From Paenibacillus sp. NEAU-GSW1 (lineage in GTDB: Bacteria > Bacillota > Bacilli > Paenibacillales > Paenibacillaceae): a stretch of DNA of 64,000 nt. Positions within the stretch are counted from its first letter, which is position 1, and every line of letters begins with the position of its first letter. Below the pieces are notes generated by a model, which searched no databases, was not told the DNA's origin, and saw nothing but the letters and a program-made list of their open reading frames with translations. Positions 8,960 to 17,784 of the stretch are shown here, in pieces. The position numbers were made by a program, and so were the translations under genes. The stretch covers positions 100,697-164,696 of the forward strand of contig NZ_WOVL01000013.1 of the NCBI RefSeq assembly GCF_009737085.1, read 5' to 3'.

Positions 8960-10423
8960 ATGAATATACTGTTCGCGGCTTCGGAAGCGGTGCCGCTTGC
9001 CAAATCGGGAGGATTGGCTGATGTAGTCGGAGCGCTGCCTAAGGCGCTTCGTCAAAATCAAGCCGATACTCGCGTCATATTGCCGAAATACGAGGAAATT
9101 CCGTGGGAATATATCGTCCAATTCGAGAGAATTGCCGAGTTTAACGTTTCTTTCAGTTGGAGAAATCAATATTGCGGTCTTCTTCGGGCAGAGATAGACG
9201 GTATCGTCTATTATCTGCTCGACAATGAACATTATTTCAAGCGCAGAGGACTTTACGGGTACGGCGATGATGCGGAGCGGTTTGTGTTTTTCTGCTTTGC
9301 AGTTATGGAGGCTTCCCGATATATGGATTTCAGGCCTGACGTCGTTCATTGCCATGATTGGCAGACGGGCTTAATTCCGTTTTTATTGCGAACAAGATAT
9401 GCGTACGATCCGGCGTGGGCCGGCGTACGCTCCGTTTTTACCATTCATAACTTAAAGTATCAAGGCTTGTTCGGCATCGATTTGCTCAAGGATTTGCTTG
9501 GCGCGGGAGACGAGCTGTTCGGACCTGACGGCCTTGAATTTCATGGAGCCGCGAGCTGCATGAAGGGCGGGCTCGTCTATGCGGACAAGCTGACAACGGT
9601 CAGCGAGACGTACGCGAAGGAAATCCAAGGATGGGAATACGGCGAGCTGCTCGACGAACTGCTGCGTTACCGTTCGGCGGACTTGAGCGGCATTGTAAAC
9701 GGAATCGACGAGGAGTTGTTCGATCCGATGAACGATTCGGCTCTCCATACCCCATACCGAAATTCGCTAAGCCGCAAACGGAAGAACAAGATCGACTTGC
9801 AGCGCGAGATGAACCTGCCGCAATCCGAGGATGTGCCGCTGATTGGCGTCGTTACCCGTCTTGTCGAGCAGAAAGGCTTTGATCTTATCGCGGCTAAACT
9901 GGATCTTCTTATGCAAGAAGACGTTCAGCTTGTCGTGCTTGGCTCAGGGGAATATCGCTATGAGCAGCTGATGAATGAAATGGTATGCCGTTATCCGAAT
10001 AAGGCCGCTGTATGGCTGGGATATAACGATCGTCTGGCACGGAGGATTTATGCGGGCTCCGATATGTATTTGATGCCGTCCCGATTCGAGCCGTGCGGTT
10101 TGAGCCAGTTGATTGCGCTTCGCTATCGTTCCGTTCCGATTGTTCGAGAAACTGGCGGGCTGAAGGATACCGTTCATTCGTACAATGAATATACTGGAGA
10201 AGGAAACGGTTTCAGCTTTACGTATTACAATGCGGAAGATTATTGGTACACCGTCAAGAGAGCGTTGTCCTTCTACCGGAATGAGGAGGCTTGGAAGCAT
10301 ATTGTCGCAAATGCAGCCAAAGAGGACTACAGCTGGAATCGTTCGGCCAAAGCATACAAGGTTCTTTATGAACAACTTCTAGCGGATCGAAAGGGGAAAG
10401 AGCTATGGCCCGTCACCTCGTAA
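8960..10423 (+). CDS. glgA: Glycogen synthase (ADP-glucose type)
   Basis: Extends alpha-1,4-glucan chains using ADP-glucose. 487 residues, GT5 family GT-B fold: the N-terminal acceptor/ADP-glucose loop KSGGLADVVGALP starts at Lys15, and the C-terminal donor-binding motif PSRFEPCGLSQL is at about 373. Length is standard. ATG 8960 follows AAGGAGGG that abuts the palindromic repeat, so hairpin formation could affect initiation. The 3' end overlaps the next gene by 19 bp, placing both on one transcript. Confidence 0.95.
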   Translation: MNILFAASEAVPLAKSGGLADVVGALPKALRQNQADTRVILPKYEEIPWEYIVQFERIAEFNVSFSWRNQYCGLLRAEIDGIVYYLLDNEHYFKRRGLYGYGDDAERFVFFCFAVMEASRYMDFRPDVVHCHDWQTGLIPFLLRTRYAYDPAWAGVRSVFTIHNLKYQGLFGIDLLKDLLGAGDELFGPDGLEFHGAASCMKGGLVYADKLTTVSETYAKEIQGWEYGELLDELLRYRSADLSGIVNGIDEELFDPMNDSALHTPYRNSLSRKRKNKIDLQREMNLPQSEDVPLIGVVTRLVEQKGFDLIAAKLDLLMQEDVQLVVLGSGEYRYEQLMNEMVCRYPNKAAVWLGYNDRLARRIYAGSDMYLMPSRFEPCGLSQLIALRYRSVPIVRETGGLKDTVHSYNEYTGEGNGFSFTYYNAEDYWYTVKRALSFYRNEEAWKHIVANAAKEDYSWNRSAKAYKVLYEQLLADRKGKELWPVTS

Positions 10424-12387
10424 TCGGAAACGGCAAACTGCTGCTTAATTTGGACCAGCACTGTTTCGTTCGGGACATCTATTATCCTTACGTCGGACAA
10501 CTGAACCATGTTGGCGGACATTACTGCCGATTCGGCATTTGGATCGGAGGGCAGTTTTCTTGGCTGAATGAGCCGGAATGGAGTTTTGAGCTTGATTATA
10601 TTGAAGATTCGCTTGTAACGAACATTATTGCCCGCCATGAAGGATTGGATGTTGAGCTTCATATGAACGATGGCATTCACCAGCGGGAATGTATCTATAT
10701 TAAGCGGGTTGTTGTCCGGAATCGGAGAGGCGAGCCCCGTGAGGCTCGGCTGTTTTTTCATCAGGATTTGATGATTGAAGGATCGGAAGTCGGCGATACG
10801 GCAGCCTATTATCCAGAGAACAACACGCTGTTTCACTATAAGCGTTCTAACTATTTTATGTTCAGCGGCTCTTCCGACGAAGGCGGCATCATGCAGTATT
10901 CCACGGGCATCAAACGGTTCCATTCCGCCGAAGGCACGTGGCGCGACGCCGAGGATGGCGTGCTGATGGGCAATACAATCGCCCAAGGCTCCGTAGACAG
11001 CACGATCAGCTTCCGATCGACCGTTCCAGCAAATGGAGAGAAAACGTTCTATTACTGGATGTCGATCGGCAAAAACCTGGAGGAAGTGAAGGGGCTAAAC
11101 CAGTACGTACTGGATAATCATCCGGAAAAGCTGTTAAGCCGAATGGTTATTTATTGGAAGCACTGGCTGCGCCGCGCTGAAACTGAAATGGGTGATTTGC
11201 CTAAAGCGGTTGTTCGCAACTTCAAGCACAGCTTGCTGCTGGTACGGACGCAGGTAGATGAGAGAGGCGCGATTCTTGCAGCGAACGACACCGATATTTT
11301 GCAATACAATCGCGACCACTACAGCTATATGTGGCCGCGTGACGGCGCCCTCATTGCCGAAGCGATGTCGCTTGCCGGCTATCAGAGCGTAATTGCGCCA
11401 TTTTTTACGTTTTGTGCGCAGGCGTTGTCTCCGGAAGGCTACCTGTACCATAAATATAATCCGGACGGAACGGTCGGTTCCAGCTGGCATCCGTATATCG
11501 TACAGGGCAGCAGACGCTTGCCGATCCAGGAGGACGAAACGGCGCTCGTCTTGTTTGCGCTCTGGCAGGACTATTCGCGCAATCAAGTTATAGAACTGCC
11601 GCAGTCGCTATACAGCAATTTGATCCGAAAGTCAGCTTCGTTCCTTAGCGAGTATATTGACCCCACGCTGTCGCTGCCTAAACCGAGCTACGATCTATGG
11701 GAGGAACGGTACGGCATTTGGACGTATACGGCCGCATCGGTTTATGCCGGCCTAATGGCCTCCGCATTTTTCACCGAGCTGTTCGGCGATTATGAACGGA
11801 GCGACCATTATAAGAATACCGCCAATATGATTAAGCAAGGGATATTGACGCATTTGTGGGACGAAGAGTCAGGTCGTTTCGCACGCGGTCTCATTCAGAA
11901 GGATAACCGCTGGGTGAAGGATATGACACTGGAGAGCAGCTTGTTCGGCATTTGGGAATTTGGCGTCTTATCCGTGCATGACGATAAGGTAATCCGGACT
12001 ATGAATGCGATCAGGGAAGGACTGCAGGTTCGGACACATATCGGAGGCATAGCCCGTTATACGAATGACTACTATTTCCAGCAATCAGGCGAAATCGATA
12101 AAGTGCCTGGCAATCCGTGGATTATATGCACGCTTTGGATTGCCAACTTTGACATCGAATCCGCGCTGACGCTCGCCGATCTTGAAGGGCCGAAGCGGAC
12201 GCTGCAATGGGTGGTTGACCATGCGCTGCAAAGCGGCCTGCTGCCGGAGCAGTTAAATCCGCATGACGGCTCGCCGTTATCGGTCGCGCCGCTCACATGG
12301 TCGCACGCGACGTTCGTTCAGAGCGTGAGCAAATATGCGGCGAAGTACAAAGAGCTTCAAGAGGAAGCAAGCAATAGAGCGGAATAG
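10405..12387 (+). CDS. Glycoside hydrolase family 15 protein (glucoamylase-like), cytoplasmic
   Basis: A 660-residue enzyme with an N-terminal beta-sandwich (about 1-260) and a C-terminal (alpha/alpha)6 barrel. Family signatures include YSYMWPRDGALIAEAM, the putative catalytic acid in PIQEDETALV (Glu about 376) and a second acidic residue in LLPEQL (about 615). No signal peptide is present, so it probably acts inside the cell on glycogen or maltodextrins, releasing glucose. It overlaps glgA by 19 bp, occupying the place of glgP (phosphorylase) in B. subtilis. The exact specificity (glucoamylase, glucodextranase or trehalase) is uncertain. Confidence 0.85.
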   Translation: MARHLVIGNGKLLLNLDQHCFVRDIYYPYVGQLNHVGGHYCRFGIWIGGQFSWLNEPEWSFELDYIEDSLVTNIIARHEGLDVELHMNDGIHQRECIYIKRVVVRNRRGEPREARLFFHQDLMIEGSEVGDTAAYYPENNTLFHYKRSNYFMFSGSSDEGGIMQYSTGIKRFHSAEGTWRDAEDGVLMGNTIAQGSVDSTISFRSTVPANGEKTFYYWMSIGKNLEEVKGLNQYVLDNHPEKLLSRMVIYWKHWLRRAETEMGDLPKAVVRNFKHSLLLVRTQVDERGAILAANDTDILQYNRDHYSYMWPRDGALIAEAMSLAGYQSVIAPFFTFCAQALSPEGYLYHKYNPDGTVGSSWHPYIVQGSRRLPIQEDETALVLFALWQDYSRNQVIELPQSLYSNLIRKSASFLSEYIDPTLSLPKPSYDLWEERYGIWTYTAASVYAGLMASAFFTELFGDYERSDHYKNTANMIKQGILTHLWDEESGRFARGLIQKDNRWVKDMTLESSLFGIWEFGVLSVHDDKVIRTMNAIREGLQVRTHIGGIARYTNDYYFQQSGEIDKVPGNPWIICTLWIANFDIESALTLADLEGPKRTLQWVVDHALQSGLLPEQLNPHDGSPLSVAPLTWSHATFVQSVSKYAAKYKELQEEASNRAE

Positions 12388-12405
12388 TTACATTGAATTG
12401 CAGCT

Positions 12406-12452
12406 GAGGCTGTCCTTCCGGTCAAGTACCGGATGGACGGTCTCTTCTTTTG
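12406..12452 (+). terminator. Rho-independent terminator of the glycogen operon
   Basis: AGGCTGTCC (12407-12415) pairs with GGACGGTCT (12435-12443), with two G-U pairs and an inner CCGG/CCGG helix, followed by CTTCTTTT. Confidence 0.75.
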
Positions 12453-12529
12453 TGAGAATTTTGAGAGAACCCCGAGGTAGAATAGGCCTTGCGTGTATGA
12501 GGAACTACATACCTTGAGGAGGAACTGGA

Positions 12530-15500
12530 ATGACCGTTTATACTAGGATGCGAATAAAGGCAAAAAAGCTGACAACGTCTGTGCTCTGTTTCTTGATGGT
12601 CGCGGTATTGCTTCCCGATCTATCCGGGGATCAAGCATACGCCGCTAGCAGCACATTGATCCATACTGTGGCTGGCACAGGTTCAGCGGGCTACTCGGGG
12701 GACGCTGGGGCAGCAACGCTGGCCCAAATCAATACTCCTAAGGGAGTTGCTGTCGACAGCAGCGGAAATCTTTATATAGCGGACAGTTCAAACCATCGGA
12801 TTCGAAAGGTGGATTCATTCGGGAATATCAGCACGGTGGCGGGAACGGGTGAAGCCGGCTATTCGGGTGACGGAGGGGCTGCAACGTCGGCCAAATTGAG
12901 TTATCCGAGTGGAGTTGCTGTCGACAGCAGCGGGAATTTATATATTACGGACACAGGCAACTCTCGGATTCGAATGGTAGATACAGCCGGGAATATTAGC
13001 AAGGTAGCGGGTACAGGAGGTTTTGGCTATTCGGGAGACGGAGGATTGGCAACATCAGCCACGTTAGGCAACGTGCAAGGAATCGCTGTCGACAGCAGCG
13101 GAAATGTGTTTTTTTCGGATGTCGCTTACCCCAGGATTCGGAAGATAGATACTTCCGGAAATATCAGCACGGTGGCAGGTACAGGAACCACAGACTATTC
13201 TGGTGACGGAGGACTGGCGACATCAGCCCATTTGAATCATCCGTATGGAGTAGCTGTGGACAATAGCGGAAATTTATATATCGCGGATTATGGCAATAAC
13301 CGGATTCGGAAAGTAGATACAGCCGGTAACATCAGCACGGTGGCAGGAACAGGTGTTGCGAATATTTCGGGAGACGGAGGGTTGGCGACATCGGCCGCAG
13401 TTATACAACCGCTTGGAGTTGCAGTAGATAACAGCGGAAATGTATATATTTCGACTTATCAGCAGATTCGGAAAATAGATGCTGATGGGATTATCAGTAC
13501 AGCAGCGGGCAGCGGTGCGCCTGGCTACTCGGGTGATGGAGTCGAGCCAACGTCGGCCAGTTTGTATTATCCGTATGGAGTTGCCGTGGACAGCAACGGC
13601 GATATGTATATTCCAGACACGAACAATTCGCGGATACGAAAAGTTGGACCAGCTTCCAGCAATGCATATTTGAGCAGCCTGACCTTGTCGGACGGGGTAC
13701 TTAGCCCTGCGTTTGCGTCTGGAGTGACAGAATATACAGCAGTTGCAGATGACGATACATTCACAGTAACGCCGATTGCCAGCGATAACTATGCGACTGT
13801 AACTGTGAACGAAACACCTGTAACTAGAGGCGAAACGTCAGAAGATATCGGTTTTAGCGGCGGAAGCAGCACGGTGACAATTAAGGTGACGGCGCAGGAC
13901 GGAACGACGTCGGAGACATATACCGTAATTGTAACGCGCGAGGAATATACGGTGACGTATATCGGCAATGGCAGTACCGGAGGAAGCGTTCCGACTGACA
14001 GCAACTCCTATTTGGGAGGAACGGCAGTTACCGTTCAGAATAATACAGGCAGCTTGACGAAGGAGGGCTATACGTTCTCAGGTTGGAATACGCAAGCAGA
14101 CGGCAAGGGGACGTCATATGCCGAGGGTGATAATTTCAGCATGGGAACCGGCAATGTGAGGTTGTATGCACAGTGGAACTGGCTTGCGCACTCGGCTCCG
14201 TTTACGCTTTCTGCGGAAGGCGGAAATGAACACATTGATTTGGACTGGAGTGCTGTTGCGGGGGCGACAAGCTATGACATTTATCAAAGTACGGAAAGCG
14301 GCGTCTACGGCAGCATTCTAGACTATACGGTGACAGGCGAAACATTCGACTATAGTGTTGCGGATTTGGAGAACGGCACGACGTACTACTTCGTGGTGAA
14401 AGCAATTGATGTCTTTGGGGATGTCGTGTCTTCCACAGAGGCAAGCGCTACACCGCAATCGGGCGTTTTGCCGGTACTTAACACAGTGCATATTGCAAGC
14501 AGCAACACAAAACCGACGGTTGCAAGGACTGGGGATACGGTGACGCTGACCTTTACGGCGAATAAGGAGCTCAAGGGTCTGCCGGCTGCGACGATTGCGG
14601 GACAAGCGGCAAACGTGATATCGCTAGGTGAGAACAGCTACTCGGCAGACTACACCTTTACTGGCGAAGAAGTTGAAGGTAAGGTTGCCTTCACTATCGA
14701 TTTCAGCGATATGGAAAACTATATTGGCGCACAAGTAACCGCAACGACAGACGGAAGCAGCGTGAGTTATAAAAAGAAGAGCATGCCATCTGATTCAAGC
14801 ACCGGCTCTTCACAGACCCAGATCATTACGGTGAATGTGGAGCAAGGCGGCAATGCCGGAGCGGTCGTAGCAACCGCTGAGATAGTCCGCACGACGGATG
14901 TGAATGGGCGGGTTGAAGATGCAGTGACATTCGGTTCTGAGCAGGCGGAGCGGACGATTCAGCAGCTTGCGGCTGCTGGATCCAATCGGGCAACCATTGT
15001 TATTCCGGATCCGAAAGACGAAGTGTCGGAGCTAAATGTTATCATTCCGAAAGCTTCGGCGCGGTTGCTTGCAGAAGGCGGCGTAAGCCTGGAAATTAAT
15101 ACAGCGAATGCAAAAATTATTATTCCGAACGATTCGCTGCAAGGATTGACGGAAGATATCTATTTCCGCGTCGTGCCGGTTAAAGAGAAGTCGAAACAGG
15201 AAGAAATCGAATTGCGCGCACAGACGGAGCAAGTCGTTCGGGAAGCGTTTGATGACAATGCTGAACATATCAACATTATCGGTCGGCCGATGACGATTGA
15301 GACGAATATGCAAAGTCGTCAGGTCACGTTAGTGCTGCCGCTCGAAGAACGTTCCTATAGCGAAGCGGAGCTTTTGGATATGGGCGTATACATCGAGCAC
15401 AGCGATGGGGAGATCGAGCTGGCCAAAGGCGAAGTTGTTGCATATGACCGTTCCGGAAAGCTAAGCATTCAGTTTACGATCAACAAGTTCAGCACGTTTA

Positions 15501-16153
15501 CAATTGTGCACATGGAAGGCTGGTCACAGCTGCTTAACGGAGAGAGCGATCTGCATGAAGCATACATCCATGGCTATCCGGATGGCAGCTTCGGACCTGA
15601 ACGCAGCATTACTCGCGCGGAAATGGCGGCGATGCTCGTACGCGTTATTGGCAAAGGCGGCAGAGCGGACGGCATTGCCTATTTAGACGTAGCTCAAACG
15701 CATTGGGCGAAAAATGAGATTGGCGAAGCGACAATGCTCGGACTGATGACAGGTTATCCGGACGGCAGCTTTAAGCCGGATCAACAGATTAGCCGCGCAG
15801 AGATGGCGGCAATAATTGCACGGATTACGAATGCGAGCGACAGCGTAACGGACGGCAGTTTCATGGATATAAGCGGACATTGGGCGCAGGGGGCAATAGT
15901 TGAAGCACAGTCGGCGGGAATAATGAGCGGATATTCGGACGGTACCTTCCGGCCGGATCAGCCGCTGACCCGAGCAGAGGCGGTTGTCACCATCAACCGT
16001 CTGCTTGACCGAGGTCCGTTGTCTGGAGCACCGTCCAAATGGAGCGATGTTTCGGAGCAGCACTGGGCGTATGCGCATATACAGGAAGCTTCGATTAGTC
16101 ACAATTTCGAAGCCCTAATAGGCGGAGGAGAGAAATACGCAGCGGCTCCGTAA
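12530..16153 (+). CDS. Secreted modular S-layer-anchored protein (NHL repeats, cadherin-like, InlB-type, FN3, three SLH)
   Basis: 1207 residues. A signal peptide (about 1-38, ending AYA) is followed by six NHL-type beta-propeller repeats (about 42-375; GNLYIADYGNNRIRKVDTAG is typical), a cadherin-like beta-sandwich (about 377-468), an InlB/Listeria-Bacteroides repeat (472-547; FSGWNTQADGKGTSYAEGDN), an FN3 module (553-640), an Ig-like module (about 645-750), a charged region, and three SLH domains (about 1000-1190; GYPDGSFGPERSITRAEMAA and variants). SLH domains bind pyruvylated secondary cell-wall polymer, so the protein is probably displayed on the surface. Binding partner unknown. GGAGGA precedes ATG 12530. 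Confidence 0.9.
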   Translation: MTVYTRMRIKAKKLTTSVLCFLMVAVLLPDLSGDQAYAASSTLIHTVAGTGSAGYSGDAGAATLAQINTPKGVAVDSSGNLYIADSSNHRIRKVDSFGNISTVAGTGEAGYSGDGGAATSAKLSYPSGVAVDSSGNLYITDTGNSRIRMVDTAGNISKVAGTGGFGYSGDGGLATSATLGNVQGIAVDSSGNVFFSDVAYPRIRKIDTSGNISTVAGTGTTDYSGDGGLATSAHLNHPYGVAVDNSGNLYIADYGNNRIRKVDTAGNISTVAGTGVANISGDGGLATSAAVIQPLGVAVDNSGNVYISTYQQIRKIDADGIISTAAGSGAPGYSGDGVEPTSASLYYPYGVAVDSNGDMYIPDTNNSRIRKVGPASSNAYLSSLTLSDGVLSPAFASGVTEYTAVADDDTFTVTPIASDNYATVTVNETPVTRGETSEDIGFSGGSSTVTIKVTAQDGTTSETYTVIVTREEYTVTYIGNGSTGGSVPTDSNSYLGGTAVTVQNNTGSLTKEGYTFSGWNTQADGKGTSYAEGDNFSMGTGNVRLYAQWNWLAHSAPFTLSAEGGNEHIDLDWSAVAGATSYDIYQSTESGVYGSILDYTVTGETFDYSVADLENGTTYYFVVKAIDVFGDVVSSTEASATPQSGVLPVLNTVHIASSNTKPTVARTGDTVTLTFTANKELKGLPAATIAGQAANVISLGENSYSADYTFTGEEVEGKVAFTIDFSDMENYIGAQVTATTDGSSVSYKKKSMPSDSSTGSSQTQIITVNVEQGGNAGAVVATAEIVRTTDVNGRVEDAVTFGSEQAERTIQQLAAAGSNRATIVIPDPKDEVSELNVIIPKASARLLAEGGVSLEINTANAKIIIPNDSLQGLTEDIYFRVVPVKEKSKQEEIELRAQTEQVVREAFDDNAEHINIIGRPMTIETNMQSRQVTLVLPLEERSYSEAELLDMGVYIEHSDGEIELAKGEVVAYDRSGKLSIQFTINKFSTFTIVHMEGWSQLLNGESDLHEAYIHGYPDGSFGPERSITRAEMAAMLVRVIGKGGRADGIAYLDVAQTHWAKNEIGEATMLGLMTGYPDGSFKPDQQISRAEMAAIIARITNASDSVTDGSFMDISGHWAQGAIVEAQSAGIMSGYSDGTFRPDQPLTRAEAVVTINRLLDRGPLSGAPSKWSDVSEQHWAYAHIQEASISHNFEALIGGGEKYAAAP
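12664..13650 (+). repeat. Six in-frame tandem repeats encoding NHL propeller blades
   Basis: Units begin at about 12664, 12833, 13001, 13169, 13337 and 13499 (period 168-169 bp, last 162 bp), each starting near ACGGTGGCAGGAACAGG and containing GTCGACAGCAGCGGAAAT. All spacing differences are multiples of three within error and no stop interrupts them. Six blades match the usual size of an NHL beta-propeller. Confidence 0.85.
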
Positions 16154-16161
16154 TAAGCTGT

Positions 16162-16206
16162 CAATAATGGCGTCACAGGGATTATCCTGTGGCGCCATTA
16201 TTATTG
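16162..16206. terminator. Strong hairpin, bidirectional terminator
   Basis: CAATAATGGCG.CACAGG and CCTGTG.CGCCATTATTATTG form a long near-perfect stem with an ATTAT-centred loop. It lies just after the SLH protein (+) and just after the DUF5680 remnant (-), so it can serve both. Confidence 0.75.
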
Positions 16207-16213
16207 AGTGTAT

Positions 16214-16469
16214 TTATCTCACGATCCCGCCATTGTAATGCAATTCATATACCTTTTGGCCTTCAAGAGAAATAATTTCTTTCCCATAAAAGCATTCAAG
16301 AGCTCCTTCGTGTTCGTTATCGAAAACAAAAGTAATCGCCATTGCGGTATTCCAGCTGTTTCGAACCGTTTAATAATGGCTGTACCGATGCATCGTCACC
16401 CTGGGATGCGTAAGTTTTTCTCTTTGCCTCTACTAGAAAGTTTGTGAGCTGATCATAGCGATTAAGCAA
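16214..16469 (-). pseudogene. Frameshifted remnant of a DUF5680 domain protein
   Basis: On the minus strand, TTG 16469 follows GGAGGGGG and opens a frame reading LTNFLVEAKRKTYASQG...NGSKQLEYRNGDYFCFR then stop. The adjacent frame continues the same fold as EHEGALECFYGKEIISLEGQ and KVYELHYNGGIVR then stop at 16214. Both halves match consecutive parts of the small DUF5680 domain (LEY.GD..., then G.E.V...GK.VW.M.Y.G). A one-base shift near 16320 and an early stop before the usual C-terminus indicate decay. Function of the intact family is unknown. Confidence 0.65.
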
Positions 16470-16628
16470 ATAACCCCCTCCGTTGTTCATTTAAACCTTA
16501 TTCATTAATCTAACTCCCACTAAAATCGAACATATGTTCCAAGAGGTGAAGTCGGTTTTTCAATTATCGATAAACAGCAGGTTGGCGACTATTGTTCACT
16601 AGTTAAATGAGACTTTTGTTTTCAAGTA

Positions 16629-16769
16629 TGAAAACGGTTTCCTGGAGGGGTGAATTTTGTTCGATAGATGTAAACGGTTTCCGCAACGATGGAGACGGCT
16701 ATCCCTCTCGTATTACCAAAGAAAGCGTTTACTATATAATCCATAGAAAGCTAGACGTAAACGTTTGCA
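16629..16769 (+). promoter_or_regulatory. Operator/cre-like cluster and promoter for the sugar ABC transporter
   Basis: Four LacI/CcpA-type sites: TGAAAACGGTTTCC (16629-16642), TGTAAACGGTTTCC (16669-16682), AGAAAGCGTTTACT (16720-16733) and ACGTAAACGTTTGCA (16755-16769). A TATAAT -10 sits at 16735-16740; no good -35 was seen. The third site abuts the -10 and the fourth falls just past the expected start point, the positions expected for repression. Each site has the central CG of LacI-family operators. The region 16490-16628 otherwise shows nothing. Confidence 0.7.
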
Positions 16770-16815
16770 AAGGTCAGAGCTTAGCAAGCAAAACTTATTT
16801 ACTCGGGGGGATATC

Positions 16816-17769
16816 ATGAAAACGGTCCATCATACGCAAGGATCGCTGGCAAGACAAAGAGGCAGCCTCATCCCGGATCGCTATCGGTTGTTTTTGTTCG
16901 CGCTTCCATTTTTGATTCTGATTTTGGTGTTTAGTTATTTTCCGCTTTATGGATGGGTTTACTCGTTCTACAATTACCGCCCGGGCTTCTCGCTTGGCGA
17001 GACAGAGTTTGTAGGCCTCCAATGGTTCAAATCGATTATCTCAAGCCCAACGCAAACACAAGAAGTGCTTCGCGTTATGAGGAATACGTTTGCGATGAGC
17101 GCTCTGGGCATTATCACTTCAATTTTTCCTGTTATATTTGCCGTCTTGCTGACGGAGATCAAATCGGTCTGGTACAAAAAGCTGGTGCAAGTGCTGACGA
17201 CGCTTCCGAACTTCATTAGCTGGGTGCTTGTCTATTCGATCGCATTCATGATGTTTAATACCGACAGCGGTATTATCAATAAATTGATGATTAATCTTGG
17301 CTTACAAGATGCACCGATCAATTACCTGGCATCAGACAATCATACTTGGCTTTCGATGACGCTATGGGGCATTTGGAAGGGGCTAGGCTGGGGCGCAATT
17401 TTGTATATGGCAGCGATTTCTTCTATTGATCAAGAATTGTATGACGCAGCAAAGGTTGACGGTGCAGGACGCTTCCGGATGATCTGGCATATTACCGTTC
17501 CAGGCATTATGCCAACGTTCTTTGTCTTACTGCTCTTGTCCATCGCTAACTTTATCAATAACGGTTTGGAACAGTTTTTCGTCTTCCAGAATCCGATCAA
17601 TAAAGACCATATCGAAGTGCTTGATTTGTATGTGTACAATACCGGCTTGCTTGGCTTTAACTTCTCGTTCGCGACAGCCATCAGCATGTTGAAATCACTT
17701 GTTAGTATTATGCTTCTGTTCTTCGCCAATTCGATGTCCAAACTCGTCCGCGGCGAATCGATTATTTGA
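16816..17769 (+). CDS. Carbohydrate ABC transporter permease (LplB-like)
   Basis: About 317 residues and six predicted membrane segments. The cytoplasmic EAA loop DAAKVDGAGRFRMIWHITVPG marks a binding-protein-dependent importer that couples to an ATPase such as MsmX. Sequence style (YFPLYGWVYSFYNYRPG near the N-terminus) fits the LplB/YteP group that imports oligosaccharides in Bacillus and Paenibacillus. ATG 16816 is chosen because a G-rich site precedes it. No ATPase gene is present, which is normal for this group. First gene of a three-gene operon under the operator cluster. Substrate unknown. Confidence 0.88.
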   Translation: MKTVHHTQGSLARQRGSLIPDRYRLFLFALPFLILILVFSYFPLYGWVYSFYNYRPGFSLGETEFVGLQWFKSIISSPTQTQEVLRVMRNTFAMSALGIITSIFPVIFAVLLTEIKSVWYKKLVQVLTTLPNFISWVLVYSIAFMMFNTDSGIINKLMINLGLQDAPINYLASDNHTWLSMTLWGIWKGLGWGAILYMAAISSIDQELYDAAKVDGAGRFRMIWHITVPGIMPTFFVLLLLSIANFINNGLEQFFVFQNPINKDHIEVLDLYVYNTGLLGFNFSFATAISMLKSLVSIMLLFFANSMSKLVRGESII

Positions 17770-17784
17770 TAAAGGAGGATATCC

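Noticed and set aside
12664..13650. Regular repeats that could suggest a CRISPR-like array
   Set aside because: The 168-bp units are translated in frame as NHL propeller blades, and there are no unique spacers or cas genes.
16208..16447. Plus-strand open frame of 79 codons after the SLH protein
   Set aside because: No ribosome site, and the minus strand of the same stretch encodes recognisable DUF5680 fragments.
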